NCBI GenBank assembly: GCA_027493775.1
Contig: JAOSKE010000001.1
Span: 248,001 to 312,000, forward strand
Reading direction: 5' to 3'
Source of the DNA: Kiritimatiellia bacterium
Lineage (GTDB): Bacteria; Verrucomicrobiota; Kiritimatiellia; CAIVKH01
Length of the DNA stretch: 64,000 nt
Shown here: in pieces, positions 30,401-38,655 of the stretch
Position numbering within the stretch: the stretch's first letter is position 1
Layout of the letters: each line of letters opens with the position of its first letter
The notes under the pieces: model-generated
What the model saw: the letters and a program-made list of their open reading frames with translations, nothing else
Database searches by the model: none
What the model was told of the DNA's origin: nothing
Program-made: the position numbers and the translations under genes

Positions 30401-32035
30401 GGGGTGACGGTACGCCGGCACCTTGAAGCGCCGTTTCTTGAATTCCGCTTCGGCAGCAAGAGCGTAGTCAATCATCGGCTGAGGGTCGGGAGCTTTCGCG
30501 GCATCGCCGTCCTTGTGCCAAATGCATAGGGCGTCATCTTCCGCAAGGGCCTCAAAAAGCTGAATGTCCCCGAATTTGCCTTCAGTCTCGTCCTGCAACG
30601 CTCGCGCGGCGGCGATGCGCTCGGCGCTCGTGCTGCATGATGGTTTGCTCCAGGAAGCGACCACTTCCTTCCATCCGTCCAGCGCCCGCCGACGGATCCG
30701 ATACGGTTCCAGCGCGCCTGATGTTTCCGAGCGTTCCTGGCAGAACTGATCCAGCCAGTCCTTCGCTGCCCAGGAAATGTGATCTGCCTTCCCGGCGTCC
30801 TCCTCGAACCGGCGACGCTCCGCCTCGGCACACTTGATCCACGTGTGGGCCAGCGAAACACGGCGGGCCGCGTGGTCAAGCATCACGGCATACTCGGAAT
30901 GATTGGACGTTCCCCATTTGTAATCGTCAGAATAATTTGAATAACCCGCAACTAAAACAGGCTGACCATTCTGACCGACTCGGTAGGTGAACCCACAATC
31001 AGACTCCACATCATTCAGGATGGCGTCGGCGTATGGTCGTTGTCCCTTCGAACCGCTCTTTTGCTTACATTGTTCGGCATCTTCGGCCGCTTTATTCTTC
31101 AGGTCATCAAGGTTCTGTTGAGTGACGGTGGCTTCTTGGGAAAGTCGAGAGAGAAGGTTGCGTGTGGCGCTCTTGTAGCCGGGACCGCTGATCAGACCAA
31201 GCACACCATTTAGATCTTCCGATGCAGGGTCGTACTTAATGAGGGCGGCTGCCAGATTCACGATTGCTTGATTCCCTGTCGTGCCCGCTTGAGATTCGCC
31301 AGCCCATGTCGCAATCGTCTCATAGACTTCGGCCATGCGGCAGAAGTCCGCTCCTTTACCGATGCCGAACCGGCTGCTGAGCCATTGTCCTGCCTTCTGG
31401 ACGAGGTCCTTTGCTTTCTCCTCTTGTTCTGTCCCGGAAAATTTATCTTCGGAGCCTTTCGCTGGAGCCAGATAGGCGTCACGGCTCCCGAAAAAGCGCT
31501 CCAGCATATCCCACACCTCCTCGCGCGTGAGTGAAGAACCGATGCGCTTCATGACCGCCAGATCAAACGCATTGCTCCGGTTGACCCAAACTGCGTCGTC
31601 GCGAATGTTTGCGCTGAGGGAAGCCGCGCAATCGGTCTTCCATGCGGCGATTTCGGTTTCTGCAAGGCCCCTGCTTTTGAGGATTTCTTCAAGCGCGGCG
31701 ATCACGGCGCGGTTTCGCTTTTCGGTGGAATCTTGACCGCTCGCTATCGTGAACTTTTCCGGAGCGCCGGATTTCGATTCCACCGAAAGCCATGACAGAG
31801 CCAGCAGAATGCGCCGGGCCTTGCGCTCCTCATCGCTTGTCTTGGCTTCCGCCAGCGTGTGGTCCAGTCCGCCGCGCATCGTGAGCAACCAGTCGCCAAA
31901 CACCTTGGCGCCTTTGTTGACGGCCTCATGGGTCTGCCAGAGCGCGTTGCGCCATGACTGGTCGTCCGGTGTAACGCCGCGAAGCCGAAGTGTGTAGGCA
32001 CGCTGAGTGGTGGACGGTTTCTTTTCCGTGGTCAT
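27437..32035 (-). CDS. cas12b: Cas12b-family RNA-guided endonuclease, unusually large
   Basis: 1532 residues, larger than typical Cas12b (about 1100-1400). The split RuvC domain is intact: motif I LLSVDLGHRYAAACAVW (Asp811), motif II HAIVIENLTHYRPEETRSRR (Glu1256) followed by RQLMSWSSSKVQKYL, and motif III KGLQADLNAAANIGLRAL (Asp1404). No HNH domain. The first 780 residues are mostly helical and would form the recognition lobe. A Lys/Glu-rich coiled coil lies at about 575-620 and a basic patch HLKRKRKKHKKG at 851-862. The tail EEDDIPY recalls, from memory, the Opitutaceae protein. AAGAGG sits 7 bp before the ATG. No frameshift, unlike many genes here. Needs the tracrRNA downstream of cas2. 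Confidence 0.95.
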   Translation of the reverse strand: MTTEKKPSTTQRAYTLRLRGVTPDDQSWRNALWQTHEAVNKGAKVFGDWLLTMRGGLDHTLAEAKTSDEERKARRILLALSWLSVESKSGAPEKFTIASGQDSTEKRNRAVIAALEEILKSRGLAETEIAAWKTDCAASLSANIRDDAVWVNRSNAFDLAVMKRIGSSLTREEVWDMLERFFGSRDAYLAPAKGSEDKFSGTEQEEKAKDLVQKAGQWLSSRFGIGKGADFCRMAEVYETIATWAGESQAGTTGNQAIVNLAAALIKYDPASEDLNGVLGLISGPGYKSATRNLLSRLSQEATVTQQNLDDLKNKAAEDAEQCKQKSGSKGQRPYADAILNDVESDCGFTYRVGQNGQPVLVAGYSNYSDDYKWGTSNHSEYAVMLDHAARRVSLAHTWIKCAEAERRRFEEDAGKADHISWAAKDWLDQFCQERSETSGALEPYRIRRRALDGWKEVVASWSKPSCSTSAERIAAARALQDETEGKFGDIQLFEALAEDDALCIWHKDGDAAKAPDPQPMIDYALAAEAEFKKRRFKVPAYRHPDALLHPIFCDFGNSRWEIEFSIHKTARERNRAIANAQNAVATANTALEKDKENEKKQSKLQEAEEALKEAKEKRASLPLERGVEMKLWNGEAIAPTPMCWQSKRLANDLALGQDTANESPIEVSRADRLGRAAANAPKKQGASITGLFEQKNWNGRLQAPREQLEAIAAVRDNPSLSDQERDRRISAMVKRIRWLASFSAKLQPQGPWFAFIENASDKTAFTHVSNSGEMYLSQNGWPHNTANKARKGHAQLILCRLPGLRLLSVDLGHRYAAACAVWEAMSSAQVAAACETAGHAGPKESDLYLHLKRKRKKHKKGQEVEVEETTVYRRIGADTLPDGKKHPAPWARLDRQFLIKLQGEEQPVREALNEEIWTVHQMEVRLGRSRPIIDRLVASGWGRSDKQRVRCDALERLGWAPAAPSEAGAKSDEDEDGNAYRPSLSVDELMSSAVRTARLALQRHGDRARIAHYLVTDKKTMPGGIPKELSDDGRIELLQDALLIWHDLFSSRGWRDDAARELWNAHIVGLAGYSAIEEPGAEASGAERKKRKKTNREQLRKVAEALVHNPALRVDLQEKWKKRWQEDDECWKKRLRQMKDWILPRGKAATGPAIRNVGGLSLTRLATLTEFRRKVQVGFFTRLKPDGTKAETKEQFGQRALDALDQLREQRVKQLASRIVEAALGVGRVKRSTAKKDLKRPAARVDEPCHAIVIENLTHYRPEETRSRRENRQLMSWSSSKVQKYLSEACELNGLHLREVSASYTSRQDSRTGAPGIRCLDVPVKEFMHSPFWQKQVVQAEKKEAAGEGDEREILLCALAARYKGTSDTDPQNAVPLRIPLKGGEIFVSADPHSPAAKGLQADLNAAANIGLRALSDPDWYGKWWYVPCDTKSLVPQQDKVDGSRAFKSRVALAQPPHASPETEPARRKKGDGKTKEVVNLWRDISCAPLDDHGHGAWKKYADYQNDVQNRVIGILKKQMRATAEEDDIPY

Positions 32036-32102
32036 TATTGGCCTCTTTTATTTCTCCGTTGGTGGCCGAACCGCGCGAACGACCGCCCGCAATGCTGATG
32101 CA

Positions 32103-32130
32103 AGGATAGGAGATTCAAGAAACATGACAA
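32103..32130 (-). promoter_or_regulatory. Candidate promoter of the cas operon
   Basis: On the minus strand TTGTCA (32130-32125), 16 bp, TATCCT (32108-32103); transcript start near 32096, about 60 bp before cas12b. The rest of the gap 32036-32274 has no gene I can support; its outer part probably belongs to the decayed IS4-type element. Confidence 0.45.
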
Positions 32131-32274
32131 GGTGAATGTTCCTGCCGGGCCGATGAAAAAGGGGTCAGTCCTCAACACTGCTGTCCAAAACGCGCGAAAG
32201 TCTGACGAAAGAGGGGCCTTATTCCCTGAAAAAAGCATCGTTGGGTCGTTTGCGCAAAACCGATCCCCCCCCTT

Positions 32275-33074
32275 TTATGAAGGACATGGGTTCTGCTGTC
32301 CAAGATCGAGTTCCCAGAACTCAGCTTGAACGAAAGGGGGCGGAAACGGCGGTGTTTCATAGGGACGCTCGATCCAGACCCACAAGTCCCGGTAGGTGAA
32401 AAGGTTCAGCCGCAGCAGCGCCACGAGGTTGGAGAGGTGCCAGCCGCATTTGGATTTGAACTGCAGATACTTGATCAGGAGTATGGCGATCAATGCTGTC
32501 CAAATCTGGATATGCACCGCGTTGGCGGAGGTGCCGACGAAGGTCTTGATGCGGAGATTCTGCTTGAGGTCCCTGAAGAACAGTTCGATCTGCCAGCGGG
32601 CTTTGTAGATCTGGGCGATGGTGGATGCGGCCAGATGCAGATTGTTGGTGAGAATCACCAGTTCCTCCTGTTTGTCTTCCCGCCAGACCGTGATCCGGCG
32701 GTACTGCCTTTTGATCCGCCGTCCAGCCTGAAAGACGTGAAACTCCCCGATCTCATCGGCGCGGACGGGTGAGTCGGCAGGCACCTCGCGCGACTCGGTG
32801 CGATACCAGTCGGCGTGCTTCTTCATCCGTGTCACGAAGAACACGCCCTCGGCGCTCCAGCGCTCAAAAAGGTGGTAATCCACATAGGCGCGGTCCATGA
32901 CCACGATACTGCCCTTGGGCAACGGTAAACCCCGAGCAGTCTTTAACTCGTGCTCACGACCCTCGGTGATATGCGCAAAGACCGGAAGACAGCCGTCATG
33001 GTCCAAAAGAAGGTGCATCTTTACCGCCCCTTTGGTCTGGCGGTATTTCGCCCAGTCGAATGCGGAAGCACAAG
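32275..33074 (-). pseudogene. IS4-family transposase, 5' truncated
   Basis: About 260 codons of the C-terminal catalytic region. Recognised by AFDWAKYRQTKGAVKMHLLL, the second catalytic Asp in GSIVVMDRAYVDYHLF, and the IS4 YREK signature YKARWQIELFFRDLKQNL with the catalytic Glu. The N-terminus with the first Asp (DxTxxD region) is gone: homology stops at about 33074, where the terminal repeat of the IS256-type element begins. The open frame runs on into that element, so upstream residues such as MTNKPEIPK are not transposase. Cannot be active. Confidence 0.85.
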
Positions 33075-33076
33075 TT

Positions 33077-33849
33077 GTGTGCGTCAAGTTCTGCAAAAAG
33101 GTTTTTGGTATTTCCGGTTTATTGGTCATCGGGTCACGTTTGAAGTGGCGGGCCGTGCCCCTGGCTCTACGAGAATGGGTCATTGAACTCGTCGGAGCAG
33201 AAGTCAGGGGCCGGGACGCCACTTCAGGCTACGTGCAACAGCTTCGTCTTCTTATGTTCCTTCAGTAACTCCATGTTTAAATACCGGTGCTGCTCGATCC
33301 AGTCCTCGTGGATATCCACTGTAAGGGACCTCATCAACCGTAAGCAGCTAGCCGAATTCGGAAAAATACGAACGACATGCGACCGCCGCTTGAGCTCTTG
33401 ATTGATCCGTTCAAGCATGTTCGTTGACTTCAGGTGTTTGTAATGAGCCTGCGGCCAGCGATAGAACGTCAGGGTCTCCTCAATGTTTTCCTCCACCCAA
33501 TCGCAGCGTTTAGGGTAGCGTCCCTGCCATTTCTTCAGCCAGCTCTTCACATCATTTCGAGCCTCCTCCAAATTCAGCCGGTCATAAAGCCACCGCAACT
33601 CTTTCAAACAATCATCGTCCGCCTTCCGGGGTAGATAATCGAGCGCGTTGCGAAGAAAATGCACATAGCATCGTTGCCACGCAGCCTCAGAAAATCGCCA
33701 TCCTCCGTCAATGCCTGCTTCAATTCCGCTCGGCTTATGCTATCTTTCCTCTTGGTCATGGTCTTTCCTTTCTGGTCCAAATGGACCGGTTTGTTGTTCC
33801 AAACTGGAAATACCATGACCTCTCTCTTTTTGCAGAACGTTTGAGACAC
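33077..33849. mobile_element. IS256-family element, internally deleted
   Basis: 773 bp bounded by imperfect inverted repeats. Reading inward, the left end is GTGTGCGTCAAGTTCTGC followed by AAAAAG, and the right end (complement) is GTGTCTCAAACGTTCTGC followed by AAAAAG; further inward both contain GGTATTTCC and GTTT. Full IS256 elements are about 1.3 kb, so roughly 500-600 bp is missing, all from the transposase gene. It interrupts the IS4-type transposase. I see no matching target duplication at the two ends. Confidence 0.75.
33224..33759 (-). pseudogene. IS256-family (mutator-type) transposase remnant
   Basis: The start MTKRKDSISRAELKQAL (from 33759) is directly joined, out of frame at about 33685, to the C-terminal third AWQRCYVHFLRNALDYL. 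The latter continues with KSTNMLERINQELKRRSHVV and RIFPNSASCLRLMRSL and stops at 33224. Roughly 200 codons between, including two of the DDE acidic residues, are deleted. Non-functional. Confidence 0.88.
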
Positions 33850-34021
33850 TATCATGTGACCCAACTGCATGTAGCTTCAGCGCTGGCGGGCAACTCCCCT
33901 TGGCTCAGACAAAAAGCGACGACACGACTAATCGCGGCGCGAAAGCGGACGAGTTCGCTAACCTTTTCCCAATCCCACCCCAAGCCATAAGCCGTAGCAA
34001 GCTTACAGGCGTTTTATAGTT

Positions 34022-34438
34022 TTATAGGATCCAGTCGAGCGTTCCCTTGAGCTTGAGGAGTTCTGTGTTCAAGCTGAGAAAGCTGGCGTTGAGTCCCTCA
34101 GCCAATTCGAGATACGTAGCATCGTATGCCGTTAGGTTGTAGCGATCGGCATGGGTCAGAATCCGGCGGCGCGCTAATGAATCCAGTAGAGGATGTTCAT
34201 TGATCGGTATCGTCTCCCATTCTGTAATCAACTGGTTTTGCTGTGCGGGTGTGATTCGTTTTTGGCGCTCTGCCATGAGGAGCACATTCAGCATTTCAAA
34301 TGAAAACAATGCGGGTACGCGCAACCTCATTGTCCCCGCGATGACTTGCAGAAGAACGCTATCAAATTTTTCGCCCTGCGGTTCCCGAAGTAGAAAAGCG
34401 GCGATCATGGAGGTGTCGGCAACCAGGTCATGGGGCAT
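34022..34438 (-). CDS. PIN-domain toxin (VapC-like)
   Basis: 138 residues, one PIN domain, a Mg-dependent RNase of toxin-antitoxin modules. Acidic residues typical of the family: Asp8 in VADTSMIAAFLL, a Glu in FSFEMLNVLL, and NLTAYDATYLELAEGL near the C-terminus. Starts 1 bp after the antitoxin stop. The 172-bp gap between this gene and the IS256 remnant (33850-34021) holds nothing I recognise. Confidence 0.88.
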   Translation of the reverse strand: MPHDLVADTSMIAAFLLREPQGEKFDSVLLQVIAGTMRLRVPALFSFEMLNVLLMAERQKRITPAQQNQLITEWETIPINEHPLLDSLARRRILTHADRYNLTAYDATYLELAEGLNASFLSLNTELLKLKGTLDWIL

Positions 34439-34439
34439 A

Positions 34440-34688
34440 CTACCGACGTCCTTCCTGTCTCCACGCGCGAATGTCCTTTGCGGAGATTTTGTATGAGCCG
34501 CGCTCTTCTCGCACCTTGGCGATCAATCGCTGCAAATCGGTAACATTGGGTCCCCGCTCGAAAGGAACAAGCCGCGCGACGGGTCGTCCGCGGCGGGTGA
34601 TTTCGATCTCTTCTCCCCGCTCGACTCGATCCAGGAGCTGACCAAAATGCGTTTTCGCTTCAAATGCGCCAATCGCCTCAGTGCTCAT
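34440..34688 (-). CDS. Phd/YefM-type antitoxin
   Basis: 82 residues. IGAFEAKTHFGQLLDRVERG is the Phd/YefM N-terminal fold, ITRRGRPVARLVPFE the beta hairpin preceding the toxin-binding tail, and the basic C-terminus ends RAWRQEGRR. It would bind the PIN toxin and repress its own operon. Phd-fold antitoxins commonly pair with PIN toxins. Confidence 0.9.
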   Translation of the reverse strand: MSTEAIGAFEAKTHFGQLLDRVERGEEIEITRRGRPVARLVPFERGPNVTDLQRLIAKVREERGSYKISAKDIRAWRQEGRR

Positions 34689-34710
34689 ACAGCTACGATC
34701 TATCGAGTCA

Positions 34711-34730
34711 ACTGGTCTGTAAACTAGTCT
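34711..34730 (-). promoter_or_regulatory. Possible operator of the toxin-antitoxin operon
   Basis: Two half-site-like copies, ACTGGTCT and ACTAGTCT, 12 bp apart, lie 23-42 bp upstream of the antitoxin start, where an autorepressor would bind. The 167-bp gap also divides it from the divergent ModF-like gene. Confidence 0.3.
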
Positions 34731-34855
34731 ATCTATGAGTTGTATGTGATCTTCCGAATCCGATTTAATCTTTGTTTTTGAACGGCCAAGAGCGGCGCAA
34801 AGGCTGTCACACCCGTCTTTCTTGCGTTGTGTTTTTGCTCGTGCGAAATTGGGGT

Positions 34856-36375
34856 ATGGCTAAGACGGAAAAAAATAGCTCGTGTCCTTTTATTGTCCTG
34901 CATGGGGCGACATTCAGGGTGGGCGAGCGGGTGGTGTTCAAACGGACAAATTGGCAGATGTTGGCCCGAGAGCAATGGGCCGTGGTTGGGCGGAATGGGA
35001 GCGGGAAGAGTTTGCTCGCGGCGGCGTTGCAGGGGACGTTGCCGCTTGTTGAGGGGGATATTGAGTACCACTTTGGACAGATCGGGGAGGGGGGCGGAGC
35101 AACGTATTTCTTCGGTCTCGTTCCGAAGATCAGCGCGGGTTGGCGGGGGATAGTCTAGCTGCGGCGCGATGGTTTAGCTTGGAGCAGGAGGAAAGCGCAG
35201 CCGTTGCAGATTTGCTGACGTTCGACTCGGTTGAGGAGATCAATCCTTTTGTCGTCGCCGATCATCGCGTCGCGCGAATTGATTTTGAGCGACGCCTGAA
35301 AGGTGTTGTTCGCGCACTCGGTATTGCGCCGCTTTTGAATCGCAGGTTGGTACAACTCTCGAATGGCGAGATGCGAAAGTTGCTAATTGCGCGCGCGTTG
35401 TTGAAGCAGCCGAAGTTGCTGATTCTGGACGATCCGATGGCCGGCTTGGACGCAACCTATCGCGTACAGTTTCATAAAATTCTGGCGACGCTGTCGCGAC
35501 GCAAGGATATGCGTTTGTTGCTGATGGTCACGCGAGCGGAAGACTTGCCGACGTCGGTGACGCATCTCGCGCTGGTCGAGCGCTGCCGATTAATTGCGCA
35601 GGGGCCGAAAGCGACGATGTTGCGCGATAAGCGGGTCCGGGCGTTATTTGCTGTGCCACGGTTAAAACAAAAAGCTGTTTCTCGAACGTCCGAGGCCGGT
35701 CGTGAGCTGATTCGCCTGGAGGATGTGCGATTGGCGTTTGGCTCAAAGACGGTGTTGCGTGGGCTGACATGGACGGTGCGCGAGGGGGAGAGCTGGGCGA
35801 TTGTCGGAAGAAACGGCGCGGGGAAGAGCGCATTGATGTCGCTCATTGCGGGAAATCTTTCTCCTGCTTCAGCGCGCGCGTTTGCACTGTTTGGCCGTCG
35901 GCGAGGCACAGGCGAATCGCGCACGTGGGTGCGGCGGCATATCGGCGAGGTGTCGCCGGAGTTGCATTTGCATTTCGATTTGAATCAGTCGGTGTTGGAA
36001 GCGGTGTTGACCGGTTTTACGGACACCCTGCAGCTCATGAGCCGCCCTTCATCCAAGCGGCGCGCGGAGGCGATGAAATGGCTGCGTCGTTTTGGCCTAC
36101 AACGGCACACGAATACAGCGATGCGGGATTTATCCGCCGGCAAGCAGCGAATGGTTTTGTTGGCACGCGCACTGGCGAGAAAACCAGCGTTGCTTTTATT
36201 GGATGAACCGGGGCAGGGGCTGGACGCGCAGAACCGGCGCTTATTTATGCAGGCGGTGGAGGAGCTGGTTCGCCGTCGCGCGACGATTCTTTATACGACA
36301 CACCGGGCGGATGAAATACCGCCTTCGATCCGCCGATCACTTACGATTCGGCAATGCCGTGCTTTGCTCGCATGA
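34856..36375 (+). CDS. ModF-like tandem ABC ATPase (two frameshifts)
   Basis: About 505 residues with two ABC domains and no membrane segment. Domain 1: Walker A VVGRNGSGKS, signature LSNGEMRK, Walker B LLILDDPMAG. Domain 2: Walker A VGRNGAGKSA, signature LSAGKQRM, Walker B ALLLLDEPGQGLD. This tandem layout is that of ModF/PhrA, of uncertain role in molybdate physiology. The frame breaks twice between 35084 and 35115 (G6 run, then an extra C after GTCTCGTT). Corrected reading gives EQRISSVSFEDQRGLAGDSL. No cognate permease is next to it; the Moco operon at 60-64 kb is a possible functional link. Confidence 0.82.
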
Positions 36376-36401
36376 GTGAACATGGTAGAGTGGGGCAACG
36401 A

Positions 36402-37732
36402 ATGAAAGCGACCATTCTGATTGTTGATGATAACGAGACGGTGCTGAATTTGTTTCGCCGCCAGCTCGTTCTTTCTGGCTATGAGGCGCACGTTGCCGCG
36501 ACGCTGGCTGCGGCGCGAGAGGCGATAGACGCGCGGCGCTTCGATGCGGTATTGCTCGATTTGAATCTTCCGGATGGGAGCGGGCTGGACTTTGTCAGCG
36601 AATTGCGCGCGGCGAATCCGTCTGCGGCAATTGTCGTTGTCACCGGGCATGGCGATGTGCCGATTGCGGTTGAGGCGATGCAGCGCGGCGCGGATAATTT
36701 TCTCGCGAAGCCGATTGATATGGACGCGTTGAAAATCTTCCTTCGCAAGGGGTTGGAGCTTGGCGCGATGCGGCGCGGGCAGCTTACCCGTCGGCGGATG
36801 GTAAAAATGCTGACGCCGTATTTTGGCGAAGCCCCGGCATCGCGCGAGGTGTTTGGGCTCGCTTCCAGCGCGACGAAAACAGATACGACCGTGATGATCT
36901 ACGGGGAGACGGGGGTGGGGAAGGGCGTGTTGGCGCGTTGGATTCACGAGCATTCGGAACGCGCGTCGGCGCCGTTTGTGGAGGTGAATTGCTCGGCGTT
37001 GCGGGGTGAGTTGTTGTCCAGTGAATTGTTCGGCCATGCGCGTGGCGCGTTCACGTCGGCCGTCGAAGATCGTCAGGGGCTGTTGGAAATCGCGGACGGC
37101 GGGACGCTGTTTCTCGATGAAATCGGCGACATGGATGTGCGGGTGCAGGCGCATTTCCTGAAAGTGATTGAAGAGCGCCAATACCGCCGGTTGGGCGAGG
37201 TGCGGATGCGCACAAGCGAGTTCCGTTTGATTTGCGCGACGAATCAGCCGCTGGAACACTATGTCGAAGAAGGCCGTTTCCGCCGCGATCTATTTTTCAG
37301 GATCAATGTATTTCCGATCACGGTGCCGCCACTGCGCGAGGCGCCTGAAAATATTCCGGGGTTGGTGAAGAGCCTGTTGAAATTTCTGACGCCGCGCGAA
37401 GTGGAGATTGATCCGGGAGTGTTTGAGTTGCTTGCCAGCTTCCCTGGCCGGGGAATGTGCGCGAGCTGCGGAATGTTATCGAGCGGGCGTTGGTGCAAAA
37501 CCCGACCCGCCTCTCGTTGGAATACCTTCAGTTGCTTCAACAGCAGGCCTCGGCAACCCGTCGCCCGCCGACGGTGCAAAACGATTCGCTGAAGCTGGTG
37601 GATGTTGAAGCAGCCAGAATTCAGGACGCGATGGCTCGCTTCGGCGGCGACGCGCGAAAAGCGGCGGAAGCTCTGGGCATCTCAAGGGCCACCCTTTACC
37701 GCCGCCTTTCTTCCTTAAAGAAGGACGCCTGA
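36402..37732 (+). CDS. NtrC-family sigma-54-dependent response regulator (frameshifted)
   Basis: About 443 residues. Receiver domain 1-120 with Asp9-Asp10, phospho-acceptor Asp53 (LLDLNLPDGSG) and Lys104. AAA+ domain about 140-375: Walker A GETGVGKG at 168-175, Walker B GGTLFLDEIGD, arginine-finger region FRRDLFFRINVFPI. The sigma-54 contact loop reads GAFTSA (215-220) where GAFTGA is usual. The C-terminal Fis-type helix-turn-helix is AAEALGISRATLYRRLSSL. The frame breaks in the CCC run at about 37442; one C restores FPWPGNVRELRNVIERAL. Its probable target is the -24/-12 promoter 145 bp downstream. Confidence 0.9.
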
Positions 37733-37771
37733 TTTCCCTTCCGCCCCGCCGGAATCTCACGGCAGTCTCAC

Positions 37772-37803
37772 ATTTAGTCGCACCCGTCCCATATTTAGTC
37801 GCA
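37772..37803 (+). promoter_or_regulatory. Upstream activator repeats for the sigma-54 promoter
   Basis: Two exact copies of ATTTAGTCGCA at 37772-37782 and 37793-37803, 21 bp apart (two helical turns, same face), 74-105 bp upstream of the -24 element. Flanking TCTCA and TGAGA words give extra dyad symmetry. Position and phasing fit enhancer sites for the adjacent activator. Confidence 0.6.
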
Positions 37804-37876
37804 AATTGAGACAAGTGAGAATGTGTGTAATTATGTAACTCGCTTATAGTTAGTCTATTACAAAAGTGCCGACCTG

Positions 37877-37893
37877 TTGGCACGCCTTTTGCA
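37877..37893 (+). promoter_or_regulatory. Sigma-54 (-24/-12) promoter
   Basis: TTGGCACGCCTTTTGCA: GG at 37879-37880 and GC at 37891-37892 with exactly 10 bp between, matching the TGGCACG-N4-TTGCA consensus. It lies 45 bp upstream of the transglutaminase-like gene and just behind the NtrC-family gene. Confidence 0.88.
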
Positions 37894-37937
37894 ATGAGAC
37901 CTGTCGAGCGCAAACAAGCGCTTTTGGAGACAGGAAA

Positions 37938-38564
37938 ATGAAAAAAGGCCAAAAAAACGGGTGGGCGAGCGGAATCGGGAAGAAAATTGCGACGCTCGCG
38001 GTAGTGGCGATCGGGTTTGCGTTGGTTGCTCCGGCATCGGCGCAGACCGTTGCTTTGGCAACACCGGAGGCCGCCTTGACAAAACCATCTTGGGCGAAAC
38101 GCACCTTTGGCCGTATGGAGTGGGCGGAGGCGGTCGCTCAGCCGTTTTCGACGCCACGCGAGATTTGTCGGTTTGTTGAGAAAAATGTCCGTTACAAGAC
38201 GGAAGCGCCGGATGTGTGGAGTGCGGCGGAGGACACTTGGGCGGCCGGACGCGGCGATTGCGAGGATTTTGCGATTGCGATTCAAGAGCTTTGCCGATTG
38301 AACGGAATGGAAGCAAAGGTACACCTCTATTTTCCGGCGTCCGGCGGGCCGGGCCATGCGGTTCTCGTTGGTTCTTGGAACGACAAAATGTGGTTCTCCA
38401 GCAATGGCGCATACGAAGAGGTGAAGTCAGAGCAGGATGTTCGCAAGCGCGTGGCCCGCGTTCTCTCCGTGAAAGAGGACAAGTTGTGGGTGATGAAGTT
38501 TAACGACGAGCAGATTGCGAACTACGTCGCAAAAGCCCCCGCCCGCGCCGTCGCATCGCGATAG
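37938..38564 (+). CDS. Secreted transglutaminase-like cysteine protease (BTLCP/LapG-like)
   Basis: 208 residues. The signal peptide LAVVAIGFALVAPASA is followed by a catalytic domain with Cys in AAGRGDCEDFAIAIQELCR, His in GGPGHAVLVG, and an Asn/Asp candidate in WFSSNGAYEEV: the Cys-His-Asp arrangement of bacterial transglutaminase-like proteinases. LapG relatives cleave surface adhesins to control biofilm. ATG 37938 has AGGA upstream. Preceded by the sigma-54 promoter. The substrate is not evident; the repeat-bearing lipoprotein at 39.4 kb is one thought. Confidence 0.8.
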   Translation: MKKGQKNGWASGIGKKIATLAVVAIGFALVAPASAQTVALATPEAALTKPSWAKRTFGRMEWAEAVAQPFSTPREICRFVEKNVRYKTEAPDVWSAAEDTWAAGRGDCEDFAIAIQELCRLNGMEAKVHLYFPASGGPGHAVLVGSWNDKMWFSSNGAYEEVKSEQDVRKRVARVLSVKEDKLWVMKFNDEQIANYVAKAPARAVASR

Positions 38565-38589
38565 TCGGCGAGACAAATCCCGCCGAATC

Positions 38590-38616
38590 CGGATATCTTG
38601 ATGTCAAGATATTCCG
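38590..38616. terminator. Inverted repeat between convergent genes
   Basis: Arms CGGATATCTTGA and TCAAGATATTCCG (one-base bulge) with a 2-nt loop, placed between the convergent protease and lipoprotein genes. It could end transcripts from both sides, though neither side has a clear T-run. Confidence 0.5.
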
Positions 38617-38655
38617 ACGCGCCGTGCGCCATTCATTCGCGCGGTTGAAGAAGGA

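Noticed and set aside
32275-33222. An intact 315-residue transposase
   Set aside because: The first 45-50 residues come from the IS256 terminal repeat; the first catalytic Asp is missing.
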